Positions 1 to 9,156 of a DNA stretch of 64,000 bases are shown here, in pieces. The notes beneath the pieces are model-generated. The model was given only the letters and a program-made list of their open reading frames with translations, was not told the DNA's origin and did not search any database. Origin of the DNA: Streptomyces humi (GTDB taxonomy: Bacteria; Actinomycetota; Actinomycetes; Streptomycetales; Streptomycetaceae); assembly GCF_001005085.2 (NCBI RefSeq), contig NZ_LBMU02000069.1:1-64000 (forward strand). Reading direction: 5' to 3'. The position numbers and the translations under genes were made by a program. The first letter of the stretch is position 1, and the number at the start of each line of letters is the position of its first letter.

Positions 1-748
1 GTACGGGGGCGGCCGAGGGGGACGGCGGGACGGGCAGCCCCGCCGAGGTCGGCGCCGGGGACTGCGGGAAAGGGAGCCCTCCGGGCGGCGGCGGAACCGG
101 GGCGGGGGCCGGGGGGACCGGAGCCGGGGGGACCGGGCTCGGGGCGACCGGGGTCGACGGGAGCGGGGCGGGAGCGGGGGCCGGTGGGGCGGCCCGGGAA
201 ACGGGGGGCTGCTGCGCATGCTGCGGCTCGTCCACCGTGATCCCGAAGTCGGTCGCGAGCCCTTCGAGTCCGCTGCCGTAACCCTGCCCCACCGCGCGGA
301 ACTTCCAGCCGCCCTGACGGCGGTACAACTCACCGAATACGAAAGCGGTTTCTACGGTCGCGCCGGAGCTGTCGAATCTGGCGGCCACATTTCCGGACGC
401 CGCGTCCCGTACCTCGATGTAGAGACCGGGAACCTGCCCGAAGGTCCCGCCGTCGGCGGAGGCCGCGAGGACGATCTGCTCGATCGGGGCCTCCACGCGC
501 GCGAGGTCGACGAAAAGCGTGTCGGTGACCTGGTCGCCGGAGCGCCGCTTGCCCTCGTGCCGGACCGCGCCGGAGGCGTGCGACGGCTGGTTGTAGAAGA
601 CGAAGTCCCCGTCGGAGCGCACTTTCCCGGCGACCAGCAGCAGCGCCGAGGCGTCCGCGTCGGGCACGCCCGGACCGGAGCGCCAGCCCAATTCGACACG
701 CAGCGCCGTGGTCGGCACCGGCGTATTGGATCCTTTCGACATTGACAT
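1..748 (-). CDS. TerD-family protein, C-terminus cut by the window edge
   Basis: The reverse-strand frame reads through the left edge, so only the first 249 residues are seen. Residues 1 to about 170 are a TerD/CABP-type domain (tellurite-resistance family, calcium-binding beta-sandwich): the start MSKGSNTPVP, the stretch LRVELGWRSG and the acidic strand region around VPDADASALL are typical. After it comes a long Pro/Gly/Ala-rich linker, as in Streptomyces TerD proteins that carry a disordered tail. I chose the ATG at 748 because a G-rich ribosome site lies just before it; ATGs at 760 and 742 are alternatives. TerD proteins are cytosolic and linked to metal or oxidative stress response and differentiation; the ligand here is unknown. 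Confidence 0.85.
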   Translation of the reverse strand, partial: MSMSKGSNTPVPTTALRVELGWRSGPGVPDADASALLLVAGKVRSDGDFVFYNQPSHASGAVRHEGKRRSGDQVTDTLFVDLARVEAPIEQIVLAASADGGTFGQVPGLYIEVRDAASGNVAARFDSSGATVETAFVFGELYRRQGGWKFRAVGQGYGSGLEGLATDFGITVDEPQHAQQPPVSRAAPPAPAPAPLPSTPVAPSPVPPAPVPPAPAPVPPPPGGLPFPQSPAPTSAGLPVPPSPSAAPV

Positions 749-1025
749 GTCCGCCCCCATCAGTGTCGGCATGCCGGGCGCACCCCGGCGGTCCCAGGTC
801 ATCCCTACCCGCACAACCTATTCCGGGGGACAGGGAACGCCCACGAACGGCACAGGAAGATCCCCCGCCAACTGCCGGTAACGGCCCCGGAACTCGGCCT
901 TTACACGATCAAGACGCCGATTGCCGTCCTTTTTTGCCGAGTTCGCTCGGATTGGGGATCCGGCGTCACCGCCGACACGGAAAACAACCCTCTTATCGGT
1001 CTCCCCAACCAGCACATCGTGGGCT

Positions 1026-1031
1026 TACCTT
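1026..1031 (+). promoter_or_regulatory. Probable -10 element (TACCTT) for a leaderless mRNA
   Basis: TACCTT ends seven bases before the ATG at 1039, the spacing expected if transcription starts on the A of the start codon. No ribosome-binding site precedes that ATG, which fits a leaderless transcript. No good -35 is visible. Confidence 0.4.
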
Positions 1032-1038
1032 ATGTGCC

Positions 1039-1494
1039 ATGACCTCCCCCCGCTCCACCTATGGCGGCGGCTACTACTCCGCCTCCTTCCCGGACACCCC
1101 GATCTACGACTCGCTCGTGGCCGAACGGGGCACCCCTCAGATCGCCCCGATCCGGGTCCCTCCCGCCTACGACACGAGCGGCGGCCTGAACCTGCCTGCC
1201 CTGCCGTCGGCACTGCCCGCCCTTCCGGCAGGCCCCTCCCAGGCCGCCCCGGGCTACGGCTACCCGCAGCAGATGCAGCAGCCCGCCCCGCTGCAACAGG
1301 CGCCCGCCGCGTACATCCCCCAGCAGGCGACTGGCCCGCGCGGCTACCCGGCGCAGCAGCCCCAGCAGCCCCGTCCCATGATGGGCGGCACGGGCTACGA
1401 GGCGATGCGCCCGGCGGCTCCGCGCCCCGCGCAGCCCGCTCCGTACCAGGACCCGTACAACAACCAGCAACAGCAGCAGTACCGCGGCTACTGA
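1039..1494 (+). CDS. Small Pro/Gln/Tyr-rich protein, DUF6643-like
   Basis: This 151-residue protein starts MTSPRSTYGGGYYSASFPDT and soon becomes low-complexity: Pro-, Gln-, Tyr- and Gly-rich, ending in a poly-Gln run and YRGY. The well-conserved N-terminus with the sequence DSLVAERGTPQIAPIRVP matches a Streptomyces family I remember as DUF6643; its function is unknown. No signal peptide or membrane segment is visible, so it is likely a cytosolic, largely disordered protein. The frame stays open upstream of 1039, but the conserved part begins at this ATG and a -10-like element is placed for a leaderless start. It stands alone, divergent from the TerD gene. Confidence 0.8.
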   Translation: MTSPRSTYGGGYYSASFPDTPIYDSLVAERGTPQIAPIRVPPAYDTSGGLNLPALPSALPALPAGPSQAAPGYGYPQQMQQPAPLQQAPAAYIPQQATGPRGYPAQQPQQPRPMMGGTGYEAMRPAAPRPAQPAPYQDPYNNQQQQQYRGY

Positions 1495-1970
1495 CCGGCG
1501 ACCCCCGGATGTCGGTGCCGGCCGGCACGACGACGTCATGGGGACGCCGGGCCGCGGTTCGTCCACGCTCACCTTGGTCAAGGCGCTCCGGGGCCGCCCG
1601 CCCCGGCAGGCCGTCCTGAGACCGTCGGCGCCGGCCGGTGAGCAGCGCCGGGCTCTGATCGACGACGGGGGAAGGGTCGTCAGTCGGCGCCGCCGGCCAT
1701 GCCGTGCCGTCACGCCGCCGAACCGCTGTCCGGCGGCGATGTTCGTGTGCCCGCGTCCGGACGGCCGCCCCTGACGGTGCCCGTCCCGGAGCCGACACCC
1801 GCCCCGGAGCCGCCCCGGACCACGGCTCGGGCCCCCGGACACTCTTGACCGGGCAGCAACGCAGGGCGGTCACCCCCGCGAGGGCCCGCCGACCGCGCAC
1901 CTTCTCGGACCGCATGCCGCAGCGCACCGCGCCGACGGCCGCGTACCGCAGCGCCCCCGCGCAGCGCTTA

Positions 1971-2033
1971 CGGCCGCATGCCGCAGCGCCCCGCCGCTTA
2001 CGGCCGCATGCCGCAGCGCCCCGCCGCTTACGG
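1971..2033. repeat. 30-bp tandem repeat, two exact copies plus degenerate flanks
   Basis: Two identical 30-base units run from 1971-2000 and 2001-2030, each beginning CGGCCGCATGCCGCAGCGC. A third partial copy follows, and looser versions of the GCATGCCGCAGCGC core occur upstream near 1912 and 1936. The unit is a multiple of three, but no frame through it looks like a real protein. Confidence 0.85.
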
Positions 2034-2137
2034 CCGCGTGCCGCGGCGCGCCCGCCCGCTCGCCTCGGCCCTCCGCCCCGCCCACCATCGGCGTCCTCGG
2101 GGACGGTCGGCGCCTTCTGGCCGCGCGCCGTCCGTCC

Positions 2138-2173
2138 CTGCTCCCACCCCTGCTCCCACCCCTGCTCCCGCCC
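2138..2173. repeat. 12-bp tandem repeat, three copies
   Basis: Three consecutive units of CTGCTCCCACCC (the last with one change) lie in the non-genic stretch upstream of the membrane protein gene. Confidence 0.8.
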
Positions 2174-2384
2174 CGGCCACCGCCCCGCCCTGCCTCGAAC
2201 CCGCCGGTGACCCGGTCCGAGTGATCTCCGTCGCGACGGGAACCCGGGCCCACGGTCCGGTCGTTGACCGTCGTGAGAAGTCGACGAAAGTCCCGCCGGG
2301 GTGATTTCCCTCTCTCTTCGGCAGGGGTCCGCGGGTGAACGGTCCGGGTGGGGTTATCACGGAGCGGGAAGGGGGTGGTGGCCG

Positions 2385-2990
2385 ATGCGAGCGATCCGCG
2401 GCCTGTGGCGCTGGCGGCGCAATCCGCTGCGCCGCTCGACCGACCTGATCGAGGCCTGGGTGGCCCTGGTGACACTGGTGCTGATCGCGGTGGCCGCACC
2501 GCTGTTGGGCGCGGTCGTCGGCGCCGCCGCCCAGGGCGCCCTCCAGCGGTCCGTCCGGCAGCAGCAGCACGACCGGCACCTCGTCGTGGCCACGGTGGTG
2601 CGCAGACTGGGCGGTGCCCCGGTGGAGCCCGATCCCGACACCACCAGCGCCCACGACACCCGCAGCCGGGTCCTCGCCGACTGGACCGGACCGGACGGCA
2701 GCCATCGGCACGGCCCGGTCCTCACGACTCTCAAGTCCCCCCACAAGGGCGACCACTTCGACGTCTGGACGGACCCGCACGGCCTGATAACGGCCCGCCC
2801 GCTGGACTCCACGACGGCGACGACACACGCCGTGCTGGCCGGCTTCGGCGCCGCCCTGCTCACCGCGGGGCTGGTCGACAGTGCCCGACGGCTGATCGTC
2901 TGGCGCATGGTCCGCCGCAGGTACGCGCGCTGGGACCAGGCCTGGGACCGGGCGGGTCCGGACTGGGGCAAGGCCGGCACGGGCAGCTGA
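2385..2990 (+). CDS. Two-TM membrane protein, Rv1733c-like
   Basis: A 201-residue protein with a basic N-terminus (WRWRRNPLRRSTD), a first membrane helix at about residues 24-48, an extracytoplasmic loop of roughly 95 residues and a second helix at about 148-166, followed by a basic tail. This layout and the N-terminal signature match the Rv1733c family of actinobacterial membrane proteins, whose function is not established. The ATG at 2385 is preceded by GGGAAGGGGG. It is the first of two genes on this strand, followed by the beta-helix/AAA protein after 172 bases; a functional link is possible but not shown. Confidence 0.82.
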   Translation: MRAIRGLWRWRRNPLRRSTDLIEAWVALVTLVLIAVAAPLLGAVVGAAAQGALQRSVRQQQHDRHLVVATVVRRLGGAPVEPDPDTTSAHDTRSRVLADWTGPDGSHRHGPVLTTLKSPHKGDHFDVWTDPHGLITARPLDSTTATTHAVLAGFGAALLTAGLVDSARRLIVWRMVRRRYARWDQAWDRAGPDWGKAGTGS

Positions 2991-3162
2991 CGGCCTTTTG
3001 TCTCTGGTCAACCCATCGCCTCGGCGCACGCTACGGTGGACCGGCCGAAGCGCATTCGGCATCGACCCGCGCGCGAGCGAACCACAGGGGCGAGCACCGT
3101 CCGCGGTACCGCCCCGAGACGAGCGAGCGATCTGTACGACGAGGTGGGGGCACGGCAACGCC

Positions 3163-5601
3163 ATGGCACAGGGCACGGTCCAGGTGACGCACACCGGCAC
3201 ATCGCGGTGGCGACGCCGCACGGGTGAGTACGCATCGCTCGCCGCCGCCCTGGAGGCCGCCGCCGACGGCGACGTCCTCACGGTCGCGCCCGGCACCTAC
3301 CGCGAGAACCTCGTCGTCCAGCGCGCCGTGACGCTGCGCGGACCGGAGGGCTCGCCCGGCTCGGTCCGGATCGCGCCCGCGGACGGGGTGCCGCTGACCG
3401 TGCGCGCCTCGGCGGTCGTACAGGACCTGCACGTCGAGGGCCAGGACGCGGCGGCACCCGCACTGCTGGTCGAGGAGGGCACGCCCGAGCTGCTGGACGT
3501 ACGGATCGTCACCCGGTCCGCCGCCGGGATCGAGGTCCGCGGCGGTGCCCGGCCGACCGTGCGGCGGTGCACCGTGGACAACCCGGCCGGCATCGGCATC
3601 GCGGTACTCGACGGCGGCGGTGGGGTGTTCGAGGAGTGCGAGGTGGTGGCGGCGGGCCAGGCGGGCGTGGCGGTGCGCGGCGGCGGCCACCCGCGGCTGG
3701 ACCGCTGCCGGATCCACCACGCCTCGGGCACCGGTGTGACGGCCACCGGGGAGGGCTCCGCGCTGGAGGCGGTGGGGTGCGAGATCTACGAGGTGCGCGG
3801 CTCCGGCGTGCAGGTCACCGCGCGGGCCACGGCGCATCTGACCGACTGCGACGTGCACCGCACCACTGGCGACGGCGTCACGCTCGACACCGACGCGGTG
3901 CTCACCCTCGCCGACTGCCGTATCCACGACATCCCGGAGAACGCGGTCGACCTTCGTTCGCGTTCGGTGCTCACGCTGACCCGCACGACGGTGCGTCAGT
4001 TCGGCCGCAACGGGCTGTCGGTGTGGGACCCCGGGACCCGTGTCGACGCCAACCAGTGCGAGATCTTCGACAGCACCGGTGACTACCCGGCGGTGTGGGT
4101 GAGCGACGGCGCCACCGCCGTCCTGGACTCCTGCCGGGTGCACGACGTGCCGGACGCGCTGTTCGTGCTGGACCGCGGCTCCCGCGCGGACGTCGTCGAC
4201 AGCGATCTGTCGCAGGTGCGCAACACGGCCGTGTCGGTGAGCGACGGGGCGACCGCGCAGCTGGACGACTGCCGGATCCGGGACGCGGCCACCGGTGCCT
4301 GGTTCCGCGACCACGGCAGCGGCGGCACCCTCAACAACTGCACGGTGGACGGCACCCAGACCGGGGTGATCGTCACCAAGGGCGCCGATCCCACCATCGA
4401 GCGGTGCTCGGTGGACTCCCCCGCGGAGGCCGGTTTCTACGTGTCGGCGGGCGGCCGGGGCTCCTTCCTGAACTGCCGGGTCACGGGCAGCGGCGGCTAC
4501 GGCTTCCACGTGATCGACGGCTGCCGTACGACACTGCGCAAGTGCCGCACGGAGCGGTGCGCGCGCGGGGGTTACGAGTTCGCGGAGGGCGGGCCGGACG
4601 CGGACTCGGGCACCGGACCCGTGGTGGAGGACTGCACCAGCGACGAGAGCGGCAGCCTGCGGCCGTCCACCGCGCGGGAGACGGCCGTGCAGACGTCGTA
4701 CCAGTCCTCCGGCCTGCTGGGGGCGATCCCCGGTCAGCGCAGCACCGAGCAGGAACCCCTGCTCACCCCGGCGGCCCCCGAGGAGCCGGCCCGGACCTCC
4801 ACGGCCGTGCTCGGTGAACTCGACGCGCTGGTCGGTCTGGACAGCGTCAAGCGCGAGGTGCGGGCGCTGACCGACATGATCGAGGTCGGCCGCCGCCGCC
4901 GGCAAGCCGGGCTGAAGGCCGCGTCGGTCAAGCGGCACCTCGTCTTCACGGGCTCCCCCGGCACCGGGAAGACCACGGTCGCCCGGCTCTACGGTGAGAT
5001 CCTCGCCTCCCTCGGCGTGCTCGAGAAGGGCCATCTGGTCGAGGTGTCCCGGGTCGACCTGGTCGGCGAGCACATCGGTTCCACGGCGATCCGCACCCAG
5101 GAGGCCTTCCAGCGGGCGCACGGCGGTGTGCTGTTCATCGACGAGGCGTACGCCCTGTCGCCGGAGGACGCCGGGCGGGACTTCGGCAAGGAGGCCATCG
5201 ACACGCTGGTGAAGCTGATGGAGGACCACCGGGACGCGGTGGTGGTGATCGTCGCGGGGTACACCGCGGAGATGGAGCGCTTCCTCTCGGTCAACCCCGG
5301 TGTGGCGTCGCGTTTCTCCCGGACCATCACCTTCAGCGACTACGGCCCCGAGGAGCTGCTGCGGATCGTGGGGCAGCAGGCCGACGAGCACGAGTACCGA
5401 CTGGCGCCGGGTGCGTCCGAGGCGCTGCTGAAGTACTTCACGGCGATCCCGAAGGGCCCCGCGTTCGGCAACGGCCGTACCGCGCGGCAGACCTTCGAGG
5501 CGATGGTGGAACGGCACGCGAGCCGGGTGGCCCAGCTCGCCGACCCGACCACCGACGACCTCACCCTGCTGTACGCCGAGGACCTGCCCGGACTCGCCTG
5601 A
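3163..5601 (+). CDS. Right-handed beta-helix / AAA ATPase fusion (EccA/CbxX-like)
   Basis: An 812-residue, two-part protein. Residues ~20-500 are a parallel right-handed beta-helix: an initial YASLAAALEAAADGDVLTVAPG segment (split motif, carbohydrate-binding/pectate-lyase-like) followed by about 16 turns repeating the theme of a Cys- or Asn-marked strand and G-G-A turns. A linker (~500-545) leads to an AAA ATPase of the CbxX/CfxQ-EccA type: Walker A GSPGTGKTT near 597, Walker B VLFIDEAYAL near 657, and a C-terminal helical lid rich in Arg. The AAA part resembles the cytosolic ATPase of type VII secretion systems, but no other ESX gene is present. No signal peptide. The ATG at 3163 follows GAGGTGGGGG. 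Its stop TGA directly abuts the stop of the convergent next gene. Confidence 0.85.
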   Translation: MAQGTVQVTHTGTSRWRRRTGEYASLAAALEAAADGDVLTVAPGTYRENLVVQRAVTLRGPEGSPGSVRIAPADGVPLTVRASAVVQDLHVEGQDAAAPALLVEEGTPELLDVRIVTRSAAGIEVRGGARPTVRRCTVDNPAGIGIAVLDGGGGVFEECEVVAAGQAGVAVRGGGHPRLDRCRIHHASGTGVTATGEGSALEAVGCEIYEVRGSGVQVTARATAHLTDCDVHRTTGDGVTLDTDAVLTLADCRIHDIPENAVDLRSRSVLTLTRTTVRQFGRNGLSVWDPGTRVDANQCEIFDSTGDYPAVWVSDGATAVLDSCRVHDVPDALFVLDRGSRADVVDSDLSQVRNTAVSVSDGATAQLDDCRIRDAATGAWFRDHGSGGTLNNCTVDGTQTGVIVTKGADPTIERCSVDSPAEAGFYVSAGGRGSFLNCRVTGSGGYGFHVIDGCRTTLRKCRTERCARGGYEFAEGGPDADSGTGPVVEDCTSDESGSLRPSTARETAVQTSYQSSGLLGAIPGQRSTEQEPLLTPAAPEEPARTSTAVLGELDALVGLDSVKREVRALTDMIEVGRRRRQAGLKAASVKRHLVFTGSPGTGKTTVARLYGEILASLGVLEKGHLVEVSRVDLVGEHIGSTAIRTQEAFQRAHGGVLFIDEAYALSPEDAGRDFGKEAIDTLVKLMEDHRDAVVVIVAGYTAEMERFLSVNPGVASRFSRTITFSDYGPEELLRIVGQQADEHEYRLAPGASEALLKYFTAIPKGPAFGNGRTARQTFEAMVERHASRVAQLADPTTDDLTLLYAEDLPGLA

Positions 5602-7959
5602 TCACGTGGTCGGTCGCGGCCGTGGTCCGGGCAGGTCCGGACGCAGGCGCGCCAGCAGCCGTTCCCGTTCCTCGGCGAAGGCCGGGTCCGCCTGGTAGTC
5701 GGAGTGCCCCAGGATGGGGGCGGGCAGCGGATGGCCCGGCGTGCGTCCGTAGGCGAGCGGGTCCTTGAGGGGCGGGTGGTCGACCTCGGGGCCGTCGCCG
5801 TCGGCGATCCGGACGGGGCCGCCGATGGGGTCGGTGGGCCGGTAGAGGTTGCGCCAGCAGGCGACGTCGCGGTGCAGGGCATCGAGCTGGGCCGGGCCGA
5901 AGTGGGCCGGGAACCAGCGGCCGTACAACCGCTCCAGTGGGGAACCGTACGTCAGCAGGGCGACCCGCGCGCGTACCGGCGGGGTCAGCTGCCAGGCCGC
6001 GGCGGCCGCGAGGACGCTGCCCTGGGAGTGGCCGGAGAGGACCAGCCGGCCGCCGGTGCGCCGGGTCCAGGTGTCCATCCGCCAGGTCAGGTCGGGCACC
6101 GCGCGCTCGGCGTAGCAGGGCGGGGCGAAGGGGTGGGCGGCACGCGGCCAGAAGGTGCCGACGTCCCAGAGGATGCCGATGGTGCGCCGGGCGGCGGCGT
6201 CCTTGTAGGCGCGCCGGCCCCAGGTGACGAAGAGTATGAAGCCGAGGCCCACCAGCCAGGAGCCGAGCGCCTGTGAGGCCTCGGCCGCGCCGTGCACCGG
6301 CGCGTACATGCGGTCGGCGGCCCCGTCCGGTGTCTTCCCGGTGGTCAGGGCGCCCGCCAGCGCCCCGGCGCCCAGCACCAGCGTGGTCGCGCACAGCACG
6401 GTGACCACGGACGGCGTCCGGTCGGTGAGGGCGGCCATGGCCCGGACCCGGGCGATCCGGCGGGTGCGCGCGATGTCCTCCGGCTCACCGGGATGCTCCC
6501 GGTCCACGGCGGCCCGGTCGGCGCGGCTGAGCCGTGACGTGAGCCAGGACAGCCGGGCGACGGCGGCGAGGAGCACCACGAGGACGGGCGGGATCACCGA
6601 GGCCTGCCAGGTCAGCAGCACCGGCGGCCCGGGGATGGAGGCGCCCGTGCCGTCCAGCCAGTCGGCGACCCGCTGGGCGACCCCGCCCGACATCACCCCG
6701 CCCAGCGCGCAGGCCAGCAGGGCGACCGCGGGGCCGCCCAGGCCGCGCATCGCGGCGCGCGGGTCGGGGAGCCTGCGGTGCAGGTCGAGGGCGACGAGGC
6801 CGAGGGCGACCACCAGCGCGCCCTGGGCCAGGGCCAGGCCGCCGAAGGTGGTGTCCCCGGCGAGCCGCCCCGTGGAACGCCATCCCGGCCGGGACCAGGC
6901 GGCGTACAACGTGACCAGCACCAGCAGGGTGAGCGCGACCAGGGGCAGGCGTCGTACGAGGTGCCGGTCGAGTTCCTGGTCGGGGAGGTTCTCGGTGCGG
7001 CCCCGGCGGCAGACCACCCACACCACGGCCACCGCGCCGACGGCCAGCGCGCCGGTCAGCAGCCGGCCGAGCGCGTCCAGTACGGCGGCTCCGCCCGGCC
7101 GGCGGTCGAAGGCGGCCGCCGGTGCGAGGACGGCGGCGGCGACGGTGAGCAGGCCGGCGGTGGTGTGGGCGGCGCGCAGCCGGGCGACCAGCCGGCGCCC
7201 GTACCAGAAGCCCGGGCTGCCCAGCGAGGTGTGGCCGGGTTCGGCGTCGAGGGTGATGGGCCGGGTGGACTCGTAGGCGCTCCAGGTGCGGTGCGAGAGG
7301 TACCAGAGCAGGGCGGTCAGCGCGGTGGGCGCCAGGGCGGCCAGGGCGAGCCGGCGGCCCGGGAGGCTCCACCAGCCGCCGTGCGAACCGGCCGGGGAGA
7401 GGAAGCCGAGCCAGGTGTGCCGGCGGGCGCAGGCCGTGACTCCCGCGCACTGCCAGGCGGTGAGGTCGAGGGCCACCTCGCAGGCGGCGGCGACGAACAG
7501 CACCGTGAGGGTGAGCCCGGCGAGGCGGACCAGCAGGCCGTAGAAGCGGACGGTGCGCGGCCGGTCCTGGGCGGCGGGGCGCATCCAGTGGGCGAGGTTG
7601 ACCACCATGAACGGCAGGAGCAGGAGCCACAGGGCGCGGGAGGCGTTGCCGGAGGTCAGGTTGCACCAGACGTAGGCCTCCGGCACCGGGCGGTCGCGGT
7701 AGTCGCCGGGCCGGGACTCGGCGTCGACGTCCTCGGCCCGGCGGAAGACGGCGGCGGTGGCGTCGCCGGTGATCCGGACCGTGCGCGGATCGTCGAGCAT
7801 CTTCCCGGGCGTCGTACCGCCGACGCCGTGCACGAGCAGTTCCAGGTCGATCTCCGGTAAGCCGGCCGGGGCCGTGGTGGCCCGGCGGGCGGGCGCGGGA
7901 TCCTTCGCTGTCGGCCGCCCGGCGGGATCGCCGGCGGTGCGTTCTGGCGCGCGTTCCAC
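5602..7959 (-). CDS. Polytopic membrane protein with alpha/beta-hydrolase motifs
   Basis: A 785-residue protein. Near the N-terminus it reads IDLELLVHGVGGTTPGKML, resembling a lipase oxyanion-hole region, then has several membrane helices between about residues 110 and 560, and ends in a soluble part with the nucleophile elbow GHSQGS (Ser ~645) and a later conserved His-containing segment around HSDYQ. It is therefore probably a membrane-anchored serine hydrolase acting on lipid or ester substrates; the substrate is unknown. I chose the GTG at 7959 because GGGGGAAGTGCGAGAAG lies just before it; the frame is open far upstream but that part is antisense to the DeoR gene. It converges on the AAA gene with no spacer at all (stop-to-stop). 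Confidence 0.78.
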   Translation of the reverse strand: MERAPERTAGDPAGRPTAKDPAPARRATTAPAGLPEIDLELLVHGVGGTTPGKMLDDPRTVRITGDATAAVFRRAEDVDAESRPGDYRDRPVPEAYVWCNLTSGNASRALWLLLLPFMVVNLAHWMRPAAQDRPRTVRFYGLLVRLAGLTLTVLFVAAACEVALDLTAWQCAGVTACARRHTWLGFLSPAGSHGGWWSLPGRRLALAALAPTALTALLWYLSHRTWSAYESTRPITLDAEPGHTSLGSPGFWYGRRLVARLRAAHTTAGLLTVAAAVLAPAAAFDRRPGGAAVLDALGRLLTGALAVGAVAVVWVVCRRGRTENLPDQELDRHLVRRLPLVALTLLVLVTLYAAWSRPGWRSTGRLAGDTTFGGLALAQGALVVALGLVALDLHRRLPDPRAAMRGLGGPAVALLACALGGVMSGGVAQRVADWLDGTGASIPGPPVLLTWQASVIPPVLVVLLAAVARLSWLTSRLSRADRAAVDREHPGEPEDIARTRRIARVRAMAALTDRTPSVVTVLCATTLVLGAGALAGALTTGKTPDGAADRMYAPVHGAAEASQALGSWLVGLGFILFVTWGRRAYKDAAARRTIGILWDVGTFWPRAAHPFAPPCYAERAVPDLTWRMDTWTRRTGGRLVLSGHSQGSVLAAAAAWQLTPPVRARVALLTYGSPLERLYGRWFPAHFGPAQLDALHRDVACWRNLYRPTDPIGGPVRIADGDGPEVDHPPLKDPLAYGRTPGHPLPAPILGHSDYQADPAFAEERERLLARLRPDLPGPRPRPTT

Positions 7960-8250
7960 TCTTCTCGCACTTCCCCCGTGCCGAGCCGATGGTCTGTCCG
8001 TGCGCGTTCCAGGATCTCCGATCCGGGTGTGACGCACACCACTTCTTACGGAATCTCCCCGTTGTGTGTGACACCTGGTGCAACACGTGGTGACCGAATG
8101 ACATGTGCGCAGCGACACAGGGAGTGGCGCAACCGGTGTGGTCCCGTGAAAGGATGGGGCGCCCGCGCACCGGAACCGAACGGAATCGCCTGGTCGGAGC
8201 TGGTACGCCGGACGTGTCGGACGGCTTGAGGCGAGAGGACCGGAGCGTAC

Positions 8251-9069
8251 GTGAGTGAGAACCAGAACCTCCTCGCGGAGCAGCGCCGCGCCCTGATCCT
8301 GGACGAGGTCCGGCGCCGGGGCGGCGTACGGGTCAACGAGCTGACCCGCAAGCTCGGCGTCTCGGACATGACCGTGCGCCGGGACCTGGACGCACTGGCC
8401 CGCCAGGGCGTGCTGGAGAAGGTGCACGGCGGTGCGGTGCCGGTGGTCGAGGCGAGCACGCACGAGCCGGGGTTCGAGGCCAAGTCGGGCCTCGAGCTCA
8501 CGGCCAAGGAGGACATCGCCCGGGCCGCCGCCGAACTGGTCGTGCCGGGGACGGCGATCGCGCTGTCCGGCGGTACGACGACGTACGCGCTGGCCCACCA
8601 GCTCCTGGAGGTCCCCGACCTGACCGTGGTGACGAACTCGGTGCGGGTCGCGGACGTGTTCCACGCCGCGCAGCGGGTCTCCGGACAGCGGCAGGGCGCG
8701 GCGACGGTGGTCCTGACCGGCGGTGTGCGCACACCCTCGGACTCGCTGGTGGGGCCGGTGGCCGACCAGGCGATCGCCGCGCTCCACTTCGACCTGCTGT
8801 TCCTCGGCGTGCACGGCATATCGGTGGAGGCGGGGCTGTCCACGCCGAACCTGGCGGAGGCCGAGACCAACCGCCGGCTGGTGCAGTCGGCGCGCCGGGT
8901 CGTGGTGGTCTCCGACCACACCAAGTGGGGCACCGTGGGGCTGAGTTCGTTCGCCAAGCTGGAGCAGGTCGACACGCTGGTCACGGATGCAGGGCTGCCC
9001 GCCGACGCGCGCGCGGAGATCTCCGAGCATCTGCGCCGGCTGGTGGTCGCGGGCGAGTCGGAGGACTGA
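8251..9069 (+). CDS. DeoR/GlpR-family transcriptional regulator
   Basis: A 272-residue regulator with an N-terminal winged helix (residues ~8-60: RRALILDEVRRRGGVRVNEL, then VSDMTVRRDLDAL as recognition helix) and the C-terminal DeoR sensor domain containing the sugar-phosphate-binding signature GGTTTYALA and, later, GVHGIS...AEAETNR. Such proteins usually repress sugar-catabolic genes and are released by a phosphorylated sugar. No obvious sugar operon is adjacent, so the target is unknown. Start: GTG at 8251, preceded by GCGAGAGGACCGGAG. The 290-base upstream gap is rich in GTG/CAC inverted elements and may hold its own operator. Confidence 0.88.
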   Translation: MSENQNLLAEQRRALILDEVRRRGGVRVNELTRKLGVSDMTVRRDLDALARQGVLEKVHGGAVPVVEASTHEPGFEAKSGLELTAKEDIARAAAELVVPGTAIALSGGTTTYALAHQLLEVPDLTVVTNSVRVADVFHAAQRVSGQRQGAATVVLTGGVRTPSDSLVGPVADQAIAALHFDLLFLGVHGISVEAGLSTPNLAEAETNRRLVQSARRVVVVSDHTKWGTVGLSSFAKLEQVDTLVTDAGLPADARAEISEHLRRLVVAGESED

Positions 9070-9156
9070 CCACCGGACGGGGCAGACTTCTGACGGCACG
9101 TCAGTTATCGTGACGGGTCCGGTCAACCGCCTTTCTGGCCAAGGGGGTTCACGCCC

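Larger units (their letters stand above)
1495..2384. other. 890-base stretch with no convincing gene
   Basis: Several frames are open on both strands because of the GC content, but none gives a protein-like product: all are Arg/Pro/Ala-rich without hydrophobic periodicity or known motifs. The stretch contains two tandem-repeat arrays (1971-2033 and 2138-2173) and the ribosome site of the gene at 2385. It may be a decayed gene or repeat-expanded spacer. Confidence 0.5.

Noticed and set aside
1025..1927. A 300-codon reverse frame over the small Pro/Gln-rich gene and the repeat stretch.
   Set aside because: Composition is almost only Arg, Gly, Pro and Ser, no ribosome site, and it is antisense to a recognised gene.
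1971..2033. Possible CRISPR array because of 30-bp repeats.
   Set aside because: Copies are contiguous with no unique spacers, and no cas genes are near.
3031..5517. An 828-codon open frame antisense to the beta-helix/AAA gene.
   Set aside because: It is Arg/Gly/His-rich with no fold signature and mirrors a real gene; GC-rich codon bias opens the opposite strand here.
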